40,699 bases of DNA from the NCBI RefSeq assembly GCF_030733385.1, contig NZ_JASHJC010000024.1, positions 1-40,699 of the forward strand, in the 5' to 3' direction. This document shows, piece by piece, positions 7,485-14,871 of the stretch. How positions within the stretch are numbered: the first letter of the stretch is position 1; each line of letters begins with the position of its first letter. Source of the DNA: Roseovarius sp. MMSF_3359. Lineage in GTDB: Bacteria > Pseudomonadota > Alphaproteobacteria > Rhodobacterales > Rhodobacteraceae. A program made the position numbers and the translations under genes. A model generated the notes under the pieces. That model made no database searches and had not been told where the DNA came from. It saw nothing but the letters and a program-made list of their open reading frames with translations.

Positions 7485-9018
7485 GCCAGCGGCCTCCCCG
7501 ATCCAGGAGCCAGAACGCCCCCATAGACAACAGCAAAAGCAAAAGCGCACCCGCCTGTGCCGCCTGCATCTGATAGGCGCCCATCAGGCGATAAATCTGC
7601 AAGGGCAGCGTTGCAATCTCGGCATCGGCAAAGAGCGCGATGACCCCAAGATCCCCCATCGAGAGCGCCGCGCCAAGGCCCGCGGCGAACCCGATCTGCG
7701 CCCGCATCCGCGGGATCATGACACGGCGAAGAAAGGCAAAGGGCCGCATATCAAGCGACTGCGCCAGCGGGCCAAAGCGTTGCACGTTTTCACGGGCGGC
7801 GGGGAGCAGAATGCGCAGGGCAAAGGGCAGCGCCATGACCGCGTTGACCATCGCCGTGACAGGCAGCGCCCAGGCTGTCGGGTCCGTCAATGGCCGGATC
7901 AGGATGAAAAGGCCGGTCCCGATGACCAGGGGCGATGCCGACAGGCCAAGGATGCCGCTCAGCTCGACCAGACCCTTGCGACCGGTGGCAATCGCCGCGG
8001 CCATCGGCAGCGCCAGCAGGAGCAGGAGCACGGTGCTGGCGATGGCCACAGCGACCGAGATCAGCGCCGCGTTGACGAGGATCACCGGCGTCCGGGCAAG
8101 GCCAGACAGGCCCGAGAGGACAACTGCCGACAGGGGCAGCAGCAGCAACACCGCCGCCAAGGCGATCCACGCCACATCGGTCCAGACCGCGCCGCCATCC
8201 CACCGCCGGATCGCCCGGTCGAGCCCCGCGCCAAACCCGTCGCCGCGCGACAAGCGCAGCGCGGCATACCCGGCGGCGACGGTCAGGGTCAGTTGCAGCG
8301 TCGACAAAAGGGCCGCACGGCCAAGGTCGAAATCATAGGTAAAGGCCTGGTAGATGCCGAGTTCAAGCGTCGTGGCCCGCGGACCGCCCCCCAATGTCAG
8401 GGCCACGGCGAAACTGGTCAGGCAAAGGGCAAAGATGACGGCCAGCGCGCCGGGCACGACCCTCGCCAGCATCGGCGCCTCGATCAGACGGAAGATGGCG
8501 CGCCCGTCGCAGCCCAGTTGCGCGGCCAGGCGGAAGCGTTCCGAGGGAACCTCCTGCCAGCCTTGCAGGATCAGGCGCGTGGCCAGCGGCAGGTTGAAGA
8601 AGACATGGGCCAGCACGACCCCATGCAGCCCATAGATCCGCAACGGTGGCAGGCCCGCCAAGCCCAGAAGGTCGGAGATCCACCCGGACCGGCCAAAGAC
8701 CTGCAACAGACCCAGGATGGCCACGATCACCGGCAGGATGAAGGGTGCGCCAAGGAGCGCGATCAATACGCTGCGCCCCCGGAAGCGCCGCCGCGCCAAC
8801 GCCCGGGCCACGGGGATCGCCAGAGCGACACTGAGGAGCGTTGAAAGCGTCGCCTGCGTCAGCGTGAACCGCAGCGCCGCCCAATCAGCCGGGCCAAGCC
8901 CGCGCCCGGCCTCCGCCCGCAATGCCACGGCCAGAAGCGTGCCCAGGATAAGCGCGGCAACCAGAGCCGCCGCGCCAATTCCCGGCCAGGGGTTTACTGG
9001 CTGAGCGCGCCCAACCAT
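7471..9018 (-). CDS. thiP: Thiamine ABC transporter, permease subunit
   Basis: A 515-residue inner-membrane permease built from two fused halves, each with a binding-protein-dependent transport domain; about twelve hydrophobic segments can be counted. The length is typical for ThiP (about 530 in enterobacteria). The EAA-like coupling loops are seen as 'RLAAQLGCDGRAIFRLIEAPML' (around residues 180-200, first half) and 'LAQSLDMRPFAFLRRVMIPRM' (second half). It transports thiamine or TPP delivered by ThiB. Its start overlaps the last 25 bases of thiB and its end overlaps thiQ, so the three are tightly coupled. Confidence 0.93.
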   Translation of the reverse strand: MVGRAQPVNPWPGIGAAALVAALILGTLLAVALRAEAGRGLGPADWAALRFTLTQATLSTLLSVALAIPVARALARRRFRGRSVLIALLGAPFILPVIVAILGLLQVFGRSGWISDLLGLAGLPPLRIYGLHGVVLAHVFFNLPLATRLILQGWQEVPSERFRLAAQLGCDGRAIFRLIEAPMLARVVPGALAVIFALCLTSFAVALTLGGGPRATTLELGIYQAFTYDFDLGRAALLSTLQLTLTVAAGYAALRLSRGDGFGAGLDRAIRRWDGGAVWTDVAWIALAAVLLLLPLSAVVLSGLSGLARTPVILVNAALISVAVAIASTVLLLLLALPMAAAIATGRKGLVELSGILGLSASPLVIGTGLFILIRPLTDPTAWALPVTAMVNAVMALPFALRILLPAARENVQRFGPLAQSLDMRPFAFLRRVMIPRMRAQIGFAAGLGAALSMGDLGVIALFADAEIATLPLQIYRLMGAYQMQAAQAGALLLLLLSMGAFWLLDRGGRWHVEA

Positions 9019-9974
9019 TCGCCAAGCGCCTCGTCACGGATCGCCGCCGCCTCATCAGGTGACAGCAGAAGGGACTTGTCCGGCGTGACCAGCGTGTCGA
9101 ACCCCTCCGGCAATCCCCCAGCGGGGGTCACCGCCGGGTACATCCAGTTGGTCGTCGGGATGATCGACTGGAACGCATCGGAGACCATGAAATCCAGGAA
9201 TTGATCGGCTAGCGCGTCCTGGTCGGTTGCGGCCAATTTTGCGGCCACCTCGACCTGCATGTAATGGCCTTCGTCAAAGGCGGCGGCGGCCTTGCTGTCA
9301 TCCTCTTCGGCGATCAGGTGATAGGCCGGTGAGGTCGTGTAGCTGAGCACCATGTCTGCCTCCCCTTCGAGGAAGAGGCCATATGCCTCGGACCAACCCT
9401 TGGTCACGGTCACGATGTTGTCCGACAGATCTGCCCAGATCGCCGGCGCCTCATCGCCATAGGCCGCCTTGACCCACATCAGCAGGCCGAGACCCGGCGT
9501 GGAAGAGCGCGGATCCTGGATCAGGATCTTGGCATCACTGGCCGCCAGGTCGCGGAAATTGCCGGGAACATCGGCTTCTGCGTTATGGACAAAAGCGAAA
9601 TAGCCCCAGTCATAGGGAACAAACGTATCATCCGCCCAATCGACGGGCAGCGTGAATTCGGTGCTGACCGCATGCGGCGCAAAAAGCCCGGTTTCGCGCG
9701 CGGCACTCACCAAGTTGGTATCGAGCCCGAGCACGATATCGGCATCCGAATTGGCCCCTTCCAGCCGGATACGCGACAGGAGTGCGGCGCCATCTTCGAT
9801 GCCCACAAGTTTGAGGTCACAATTGCAGATCTTCTCGAACGCCTCTTCGACCTGCGGGCCGGGGCCCCAGTCGGAAACGAAGCTGTCGTAGGTGTAAACG
9901 GTCAATTCAGGCGTATCAGCGGCGATGGCCGATGTTGCACTCAGAATTCCCGCAGCAAAAAGCAGATGTTTCAT
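8994..9974 (-). CDS. thiB: Thiamine ABC transporter, periplasmic binding protein
   Basis: A 326-residue periplasmic thiamine/TPP-binding protein. A Sec signal peptide covers about residues 1-19 (MKHLLFAAGILSATSAIA), followed by the family hallmark 'LTVYTYDSFVSDWGPGP' and 'ICNCDLKLVGIEDGAALL', very close to enterobacterial TbpA. Further family features are 'SDADIVLGLDTNL' and 'FVPYDWGYFAFVHN'. The ATG at 9974 is chosen because it follows a strong GGAGGATGAT site and begins the signal peptide; the frame stays open 234 bp upstream only because it crosses the TPP riboswitch. First gene of thiBPQ. Confidence 0.95.
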   Translation of the reverse strand: MKHLLFAAGILSATSAIAADTPELTVYTYDSFVSDWGPGPQVEEAFEKICNCDLKLVGIEDGAALLSRIRLEGANSDADIVLGLDTNLVSAARETGLFAPHAVSTEFTLPVDWADDTFVPYDWGYFAFVHNAEADVPGNFRDLAASDAKILIQDPRSSTPGLGLLMWVKAAYGDEAPAIWADLSDNIVTVTKGWSEAYGLFLEGEADMVLSYTTSPAYHLIAEEDDSKAAAAFDEGHYMQVEVAAKLAATDQDALADQFLDFMVSDAFQSIIPTTNWMYPAVTPAGGLPEGFDTLVTPDKSLLLSPDEAAAIRDEALGEWLGALSQ

Positions 9975-10025
9975 ATCATCCTCCATTTGGCTCGCGAGAG
10001 GGTAAGGATGGATGAAACCGTCGCC

Positions 10026-10112
10026 CTTCCCTCCGCCGGTCCTAGCCGGTTCAGGTTCAACGGGTTCGCCGGTCAGGCATCTCAGCACGGAAATTCCACG
10101 CACCCCGAGGTA
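10026..10112 (-). promoter_or_regulatory. TPP riboswitch (THI box) controlling thiBPQ
   Basis: Read on the minus strand the region has the conserved TPP-aptamer elements in order: CGGGGTGC, GCTGAGATG, ACCCGTTGAACCTGA, and the closing CCGGCGGAGGGAAG. The CTGAGA core is at 10080-10085. It lies 50 nt before the thiB ATG, with no intervening gene. Between aptamer and start, a CATCCATCC run could pair with the thiB ribosome binding site GGAGGATG, which would fit translational control; that pairing is inferred and not folded. High TPP is expected to turn the operon off. Confidence 0.93.
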
Positions 10113-10292
10113 GTTTGGGTGATAGGAGAAACCGGCCCGCAGCACAACCGCATTTGTCGGCACCTGACACAGGGCTGCAAGCACCAGTGAGCGGGATGGG
10201 ACGGGCAAACGTTGCTCAGGTCACGTACAGTGGGCCACGACGTTGGCACGATAACCTTTCGGGACCCTCACAGTGAGTTTCGCCACCAAAGA

Positions 10293-12338
10293 TCAGATGT
10301 CCTTCAGGAGCCTGAGCGCATCAAAAATCGCAGCATGGGTATTCCGGGCGCTGACCGCATCGCCGATCCGGAACAACTGGAAGGCCCCGCCAGCATTGCG
10401 GACCAGGGTCTGCGGTTTACCTGCCGTCAACGCCGCATAGTCAACCGCGCCATGGTTCGACGACAAGGGTTTCAGGTCAAAATAGAGATCGTCCAGCGGC
10501 AGTGTCCCGTAATTCACCACCACCTGGTCATAGATCTGTTCGCTGGTGTGGTCGCTGTAATCCGTGCCGATCCTGGCCCTCAGCTTGTTGCCCTCCCGAG
10601 CCACATCGAGAAGACGGCGGGCGACGGTGAAGGTCACATCCTTGTCTTGCAGGCTGCGCATGTAGGGCACCAGGTTCATGCCCATGATGTCGGGCGCAAA
10701 GGTCCGATCCGGGGTCATCACTTCGACACGCGCGCCGGCCTCTGCGGCAGTTTCTGCTGCCATCAGGGCGGGATGATCGCCGCTTTCGTCGTAAATCAGC
10801 ACGTGGTCGGCCGGTTTGACATCACCGGCGATGATATCCCAGGCGCTGACCGCAAGCACCTGCTCCTTGCCCGTCTCGAACAATTCCATGTTGGGCAACC
10901 CGCCCGTGGCAACGATCACCACATCGGGGCTTTGTGCCGCCACATCCACCACATCGGCAAAGGTATTGAAGTGAAACACCACGTCGCGGGCGGCACATTG
11001 CGCCATGCGCCAGTCGATAATCCCGATCATCTCGGCACGCCGCTTGTTCCGTGCGGTCAGGCGCACCTGCCCGCCGGGGTCGGGCTGCGCCTCGAAAACG
11101 GTTACCTCATGGCCGCGTTCGGCGGCGACACGCGCGGCTTCCAACCCGCCGGGACCGGCCCCCACGATAACGACCTTGCGCCGGGTTTTGGCCGGGGCAA
11201 TCACATGCGGCATGCTCAGTTCCCGGCCCGTGGCCGGGTTGTGGATGCAAAGCGCCTCGCCCGCCTGGTAAATCCGGTCAAGGCAGTAGGTGGCCCCGAC
11301 GCAGGGGCGGATGTCGTCTTCGCGCCCTTCCACGATTTTCTTCACGATATGCGGGTCGGCCATATGTGCGCGGGTCATGCCCACCATGTCGAGAAGCCCT
11401 TCACCCACCGCATGCCGGGCCGTCGCCACGTCCGGGATGCGCGCGGCGTGGAAGGTGGGCATGCCGGTGGCCTTTTTCACCGCGCCCGCGAAATCCAGAT
11501 GCGGCGCGCTCTTCATGCCTTGTACCGGGATCACGTCTGTCATTGCTGGGTCGGTGTGGATGCGACCCCGGATCACGTTGAGGAAATCCACCATGCCACA
11601 CGCCGCCAGCCGCCGGGAAATCTCGATCCCCTCTTCGGGTGCAATCCCACCTGCCTCGGCCTCGTCGGCGGTGTAGCGGAGGCCCACGATGAACTCATCC
11701 CCCACGCGGTCGCGGATCGCGCGCAGCACATCCATCGGAAACGTCAACCGCGTATCCAAGCTCGCCTTGCCGTAAGGGCCGTCCAGATCATTAGTCAAGG
11801 GCGACCAGAACTGATCCATGAGATGGCCGTAGACCTGCAATTCTATCCCGTCCATGCCACCCGCCTGCATCCGCTCCGCCGCGTCCGCGAAATCCGAGAT
11901 GATGCGTTCGATGTCCCAATTCTCGGCCAGCTTGGGAAAGGCGCGGTGCGCGGGCTCGCGGTGCTTGGAAGACGAAACCGACGGCAGCCAATCCCCCTTG
12001 TTCCACCCCGTCCGGCGGCCCAGATGCGTCAGTTGGATCATTACGGCGCAGCCATGGTCGTGGCAGGCATCGGTGAGCTTTTTGATCCATGGGACGACCT
12101 CGTCCTTGTAGGCCAGAATGTTGTTGAATACCGGGGGCGAGTCTCTTGATACGGCCGCCGATCCCGCGGTCATCGTCAACGCAACCCCCGCCCTGGCCCG
12201 TTCCGCGTGATAGGCGACATAGCGATACTTGGGCATGCCGTCTTCGGGATAGGCCGGTTCATGGCTGGTGGTCATGATCCGGTTCTTCAGCGTCAGATGT
12301 TTGAGCTGGTACGGCTGCAGCAGGGGATCGCGGCTCAT
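10293..12338 (-). CDS. TMADH-family flavoprotein, N-methylproline/dimethylglycine demethylase type
   Basis: A 681-residue two-part flavoprotein. Residues 1 to about 350 are an FMN-binding TIM barrel of the old yellow enzyme/trimethylamine dehydrogenase type (PYQLKHLTLKNRIM near the N-terminus); the rest is an NAD(P)/FAD Rossmann part starting with 'VVIVGAGPGGLEAA'. In the Fe-S loop the sequence 'RPCVGATYCLDR' lacks the second Cys of the usual CxxCxxC, and the fourth Cys is in 'ALCIHNP', so one ligand of the [4Fe-4S] cluster seems replaced. The position of the Cys that binds FMN covalently in TMADH is also different (SHEPAYP). The closest relatives I can recall oxidatively demethylate N-methylproline, dimethylglycine or similar amines. 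ATG overlaps the stop of the XRE-cupin regulator (ATGA). Confidence 0.8.
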   Translation of the reverse strand: MSRDPLLQPYQLKHLTLKNRIMTTSHEPAYPEDGMPKYRYVAYHAERARAGVALTMTAGSAAVSRDSPPVFNNILAYKDEVVPWIKKLTDACHDHGCAVMIQLTHLGRRTGWNKGDWLPSVSSSKHREPAHRAFPKLAENWDIERIISDFADAAERMQAGGMDGIELQVYGHLMDQFWSPLTNDLDGPYGKASLDTRLTFPMDVLRAIRDRVGDEFIVGLRYTADEAEAGGIAPEEGIEISRRLAACGMVDFLNVIRGRIHTDPAMTDVIPVQGMKSAPHLDFAGAVKKATGMPTFHAARIPDVATARHAVGEGLLDMVGMTRAHMADPHIVKKIVEGREDDIRPCVGATYCLDRIYQAGEALCIHNPATGRELSMPHVIAPAKTRRKVVIVGAGPGGLEAARVAAERGHEVTVFEAQPDPGGQVRLTARNKRRAEMIGIIDWRMAQCAARDVVFHFNTFADVVDVAAQSPDVVIVATGGLPNMELFETGKEQVLAVSAWDIIAGDVKPADHVLIYDESGDHPALMAAETAAEAGARVEVMTPDRTFAPDIMGMNLVPYMRSLQDKDVTFTVARRLLDVAREGNKLRARIGTDYSDHTSEQIYDQVVVNYGTLPLDDLYFDLKPLSSNHGAVDYAALTAGKPQTLVRNAGGAFQLFRIGDAVSARNTHAAIFDALRLLKDI

Positions 12339-13009
12339 CTTTCGGCCTTCGCGGCCTTGCTTGTGCCCGCCTCACTATGCTGAACATCCTTTGGGATCAC
12401 CACCGGAGAGATGGCCCAGATCAGACGGGCAATCCTGTCCGAGCGGTTGCAGGCACGGTGGGGAATGCTGGCATCGCAGCTATAACTATCCCCGGCGAGC
12501 AGGACGATCACCTCATCGGCGATTTGTACCTCAAGCTCACCCTCGACAAGAAAGGCATGTATTTCGCCGGTGTGTTTGAGCAGGGCATCGTCCTGCTGGT
12601 CGGATTTCGGCTCGTAGACCGACATGCCCATGTAAAAATCCCCACCGATCGAACTTGAGAGCAGCGCATCTGTGTATCCGAGTTCGCGTGCGTCCTGCTG
12701 ATAGAGAGAGTTCAGATTGCGACGATTCTGCGCCCGCACGACGCAGGCCTGCTCCATCGGTCCGGCCCCTGACCGGCGTGCAAAGAACCAGTCCGGCGTG
12801 ACCGAAAGTGCCGCGGCCACGCTGTTCAGCACATCCATAGATGGCTGTGCCGTGCCGCGTTCGATGGCGCTCAGGTGGCTCAATGACACACCGCTTGAAT
12901 GGCTGAGTGCCTTGAGGGTCATTTGCCGGGCCTTCCGCAGCTGGCGGATCTCGGACCCCACCGATAACAGGCTTTTTGTCATGGCATGAATGACTTGTTT
13001 TTCGGTCAT
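12335..13009 (-). CDS. XRE-family regulator with C-terminal cupin domain
   Basis: A 224-residue regulator. The helix-turn-helix of the XRE type covers about residues 18-75 ('IRQLRKARQMTLKALSHSSG', 'LSHLSAIERGTAQPS'). The C-terminal half is a cupin barrel (about 130-205: 'HTGEIHAFLVEGELEVQI', 'LLAGDSYSCDASIPHRACN') that usually binds a small-molecule effector. Such regulators commonly control amine or amino-acid catabolic genes beside them. It is co-transcribed with the demethylase-type flavoprotein (4-bp overlap) and divergent from the solute-binding protein gene; a 27-bp palindrome in the shared promoter region is the likely operator. The start ATG at 13009 gives 'MTEKQVIHAMTKSLL'; the second Met, ten codons in, is an alternative. 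Confidence 0.88.
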   Translation of the reverse strand: MTEKQVIHAMTKSLLSVGSEIRQLRKARQMTLKALSHSSGVSLSHLSAIERGTAQPSMDVLNSVAAALSVTPDWFFARRSGAGPMEQACVVRAQNRRNLNSLYQQDARELGYTDALLSSSIGGDFYMGMSVYEPKSDQQDDALLKHTGEIHAFLVEGELEVQIADEVIVLLAGDSYSCDASIPHRACNRSDRIARLIWAISPVVIPKDVQHSEAGTSKAAKAER

Positions 13010-13086
13010 GCGGTCGGTCCACCCCGGGATTTGTTCGATTTAAACCCTGTAAAGTTAGTGGAATACAAACCCTCAAAAACGTCAAG

Positions 13087-13113
13087 ATAAGAATTTTCTT
13101 GCAAAATTCTTAT
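13087..13113. promoter_or_regulatory. 27-bp AT-rich palindrome, candidate XRE-cupin operator
   Basis: Perfect 11-bp arms ATAAGAATTTT (13087-13097) and AAAATTCTTAT (13103-13113) flank the spacer CTTGC. It stands in the 202-bp region between the divergent XRE-cupin and solute-binding protein genes, 78 bp from the regulator ATG and about 98 bp from the other. The AT-richness is striking against the local GC-rich background. A dimeric XRE regulator would be expected to bind such a site and control both directions; the link is inferred from position. Confidence 0.6.
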
Positions 13114-13211
13114 TGAATCGGAATCATCTGTCAATCATGCGGTGACTCGGTGATCCATCCGAGAGCGCCCAATTGCGAGCGCACAAAGCGCCCAACAGAG
13201 AGGAAGAAGAC

Positions 13212-14798
13212 ATGGAAGATCGCAAATTGGCGATACTCACAGAGCGTGCGCAATCCGGCATGTCGCGCCGCGATTTCATGCGCAGCGCGGCCACGGCAGG
13301 CTTGTCTGTCGCGATGGCGGGCGGGCTGTGGTCCGAGGCGCAGGCGATGACCCCGAACAAGGGCGGTATGCTCAAGGCCGGTGCCGATGGCGGGGCCACC
13401 ACCGATACTTTCAACCCGCTCGAAATGGCCGGGGCCGATCATCCGACCATGTCGATCCTGTCGAGCTATGACACCCTGACCGAGATCGACGAGAACGGCA
13501 CGCCGCAACCGAGCCTTGCCGAAAGCTGGGAGGGCAACGCCGATGGCACCTGGGCGATCAAGCTGCGCCAGGGCGTGGAATTCCACAACGGCAAGACGCT
13601 GACCGCCGATGACGTGGTGTGGTCCCTCAATCAGCACCTGAGCGAAAACAACCGCGCCGCCGAGGCCCAGCAGATCGTGCAGAACTTCGAGGAGCTGCGC
13701 GCCGACGGGCCGGACACGGTCATCATCAAGCAAAAGGAGGTTAATTTTGACCTCCCCACGCATCTTTCGGCCTTTGCGCTGATCATCGGACAGGAAGGGA
13801 CCGAAGATTGGAGCGCCGGGAACGGCACCGGGCCTTACGTGAAAGAAGACTGGCAGCCCGGCGTGCAGTTCCTGGGCAAGAAATTCGCCAATTTCTACCG
13901 TGATGACCAGGGCCATTTTGACGAGGTGGAACTGCTCAACATCACCGATCCAGGCGCGCGCATGTCGGGCCTTCTGTCCAACACGCTGCATGCCATCGGC
14001 TCGCCCGAGACCAAGACCGCCGGACGCCTGGCGAACGCACCCGGGTTCGAACTGGTGCAGGTCTCAGGCACGCAGCACTATACCTGTGACATGCGCGCCG
14101 ACATGGATCCGTTCACCAACGGGCATCTGCGCAATGCGGTGAAATGGGGCATCAACCGGCAGGAAATCGTGGACAAGGTGCTGTCTGGCTATGGCACCGT
14201 GGGGAATGATCTGCCGATCAGCGCCAACCAGCAATTCTACAACGATCAGCTGGAACAGCGGGAATACGATCCCGACAAGGCGAAATTCCACCTCAAGGAG
14301 GCCGGGTTCGACTCCATTGACCTGACATTGTCCACATCGGATGGCGCCTTTGGCGGCGCGGTGGATGCGGCCGTTCTGATGCAGGCGTCGATGGCCGGGG
14401 CCGGCATGAAGATCGACGTGGATCGCCGCCCCGCGGACGGCTATTGGTCCGAGGTTTGGCTGCAGGTGCCCTGGTGCATGGTCTACTGGAACGGACGCCC
14501 GACAATCGACTGGATGCTCAGCTCGACCTATGTGTCAGATAGCGACTGGAACTCCAGTGCCTTCCAGAACGCCCGTTTCGACGAGTTGCTGGTGATGGCG
14601 CGCGCCGAGCCGGATGAGGCCAAGCGCCGTGACATGTATCACGAGGCACAAGCGATCTTCTGGGAGGAAAGCGGCACGTCCGTATTTGCCTTTGCCAACA
14701 TCCTCATCGGTGCTTCCGACAAGCTGGCCCATGGCCCTGTCGGCGTCAGCCGCCGGATGGATGACAGCCGCCTGCATCGCCGCTGGTGGTTCGCCTGA
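13212..14798 (+). CDS. Tat-exported solute-binding protein (SBP_bac_5, peptide/opine/nickel type)
   Basis: A 528-residue periplasmic binding protein of ABC-transporter family 5. The N-terminus has a twin-arginine signal ('SRRDFMRSAATAGLSVAMAG') ending near 'SEAQA', so it is exported folded. Family hallmarks include 'YDTLTEIDENGTPQPSLAESW', 'GVEFHNGKTLTADDVVWSL' and 'NGHLRNAVKWGINRQEIVDKV'. Substrates of this family are di/oligopeptides, opines, nickel or other small cations. No permease or ATPase gene adjoins it, which is unusual: it is followed by a CocE-type hydrolase, so the membrane parts must be elsewhere or shared. ATG at 13212 is preceded by GAGAGGAAG; an upstream in-frame TTG is less likely. 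Confidence 0.88.
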   Translation: MEDRKLAILTERAQSGMSRRDFMRSAATAGLSVAMAGGLWSEAQAMTPNKGGMLKAGADGGATTDTFNPLEMAGADHPTMSILSSYDTLTEIDENGTPQPSLAESWEGNADGTWAIKLRQGVEFHNGKTLTADDVVWSLNQHLSENNRAAEAQQIVQNFEELRADGPDTVIIKQKEVNFDLPTHLSAFALIIGQEGTEDWSAGNGTGPYVKEDWQPGVQFLGKKFANFYRDDQGHFDEVELLNITDPGARMSGLLSNTLHAIGSPETKTAGRLANAPGFELVQVSGTQHYTCDMRADMDPFTNGHLRNAVKWGINRQEIVDKVLSGYGTVGNDLPISANQQFYNDQLEQREYDPDKAKFHLKEAGFDSIDLTLSTSDGAFGGAVDAAVLMQASMAGAGMKIDVDRRPADGYWSEVWLQVPWCMVYWNGRPTIDWMLSSTYVSDSDWNSSAFQNARFDELLVMARAEPDEAKRRDMYHEAQAIFWEESGTSVFAFANILIGASDKLAHGPVGVSRRMDDSRLHRRWWFA

Positions 14799-14871
14799 TC
14801 CTGCGATCCGGGCGCGCTCTGTCTGGGTGCGCCCGACCGGCAGCCCTCCGGCGCTGAGACATGAGCATGTG

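Noticed and set aside
7405..8844. A 479-codon open frame on the plus strand opposite thiP
   Set aside because: The product is Arg/Gln/His-rich low-complexity sequence, the usual shadow of a GC-rich membrane-protein gene; thiP on the other strand is a clear permease.
10212..12149. A 645-codon plus-strand open frame opposite the demethylase-type flavoprotein
   Set aside because: His/Arg/Gly-rich shadow translation; the minus-strand flavoprotein has clear FMN and FAD motifs.
14614..14871. An 86-codon N-terminal extension of the CocE-type hydrolase inside the binding-protein gene
   Set aside because: It overlaps the real 3' end of the binding-protein gene in another frame, and the family N-terminus starts at the ATG at 14872.
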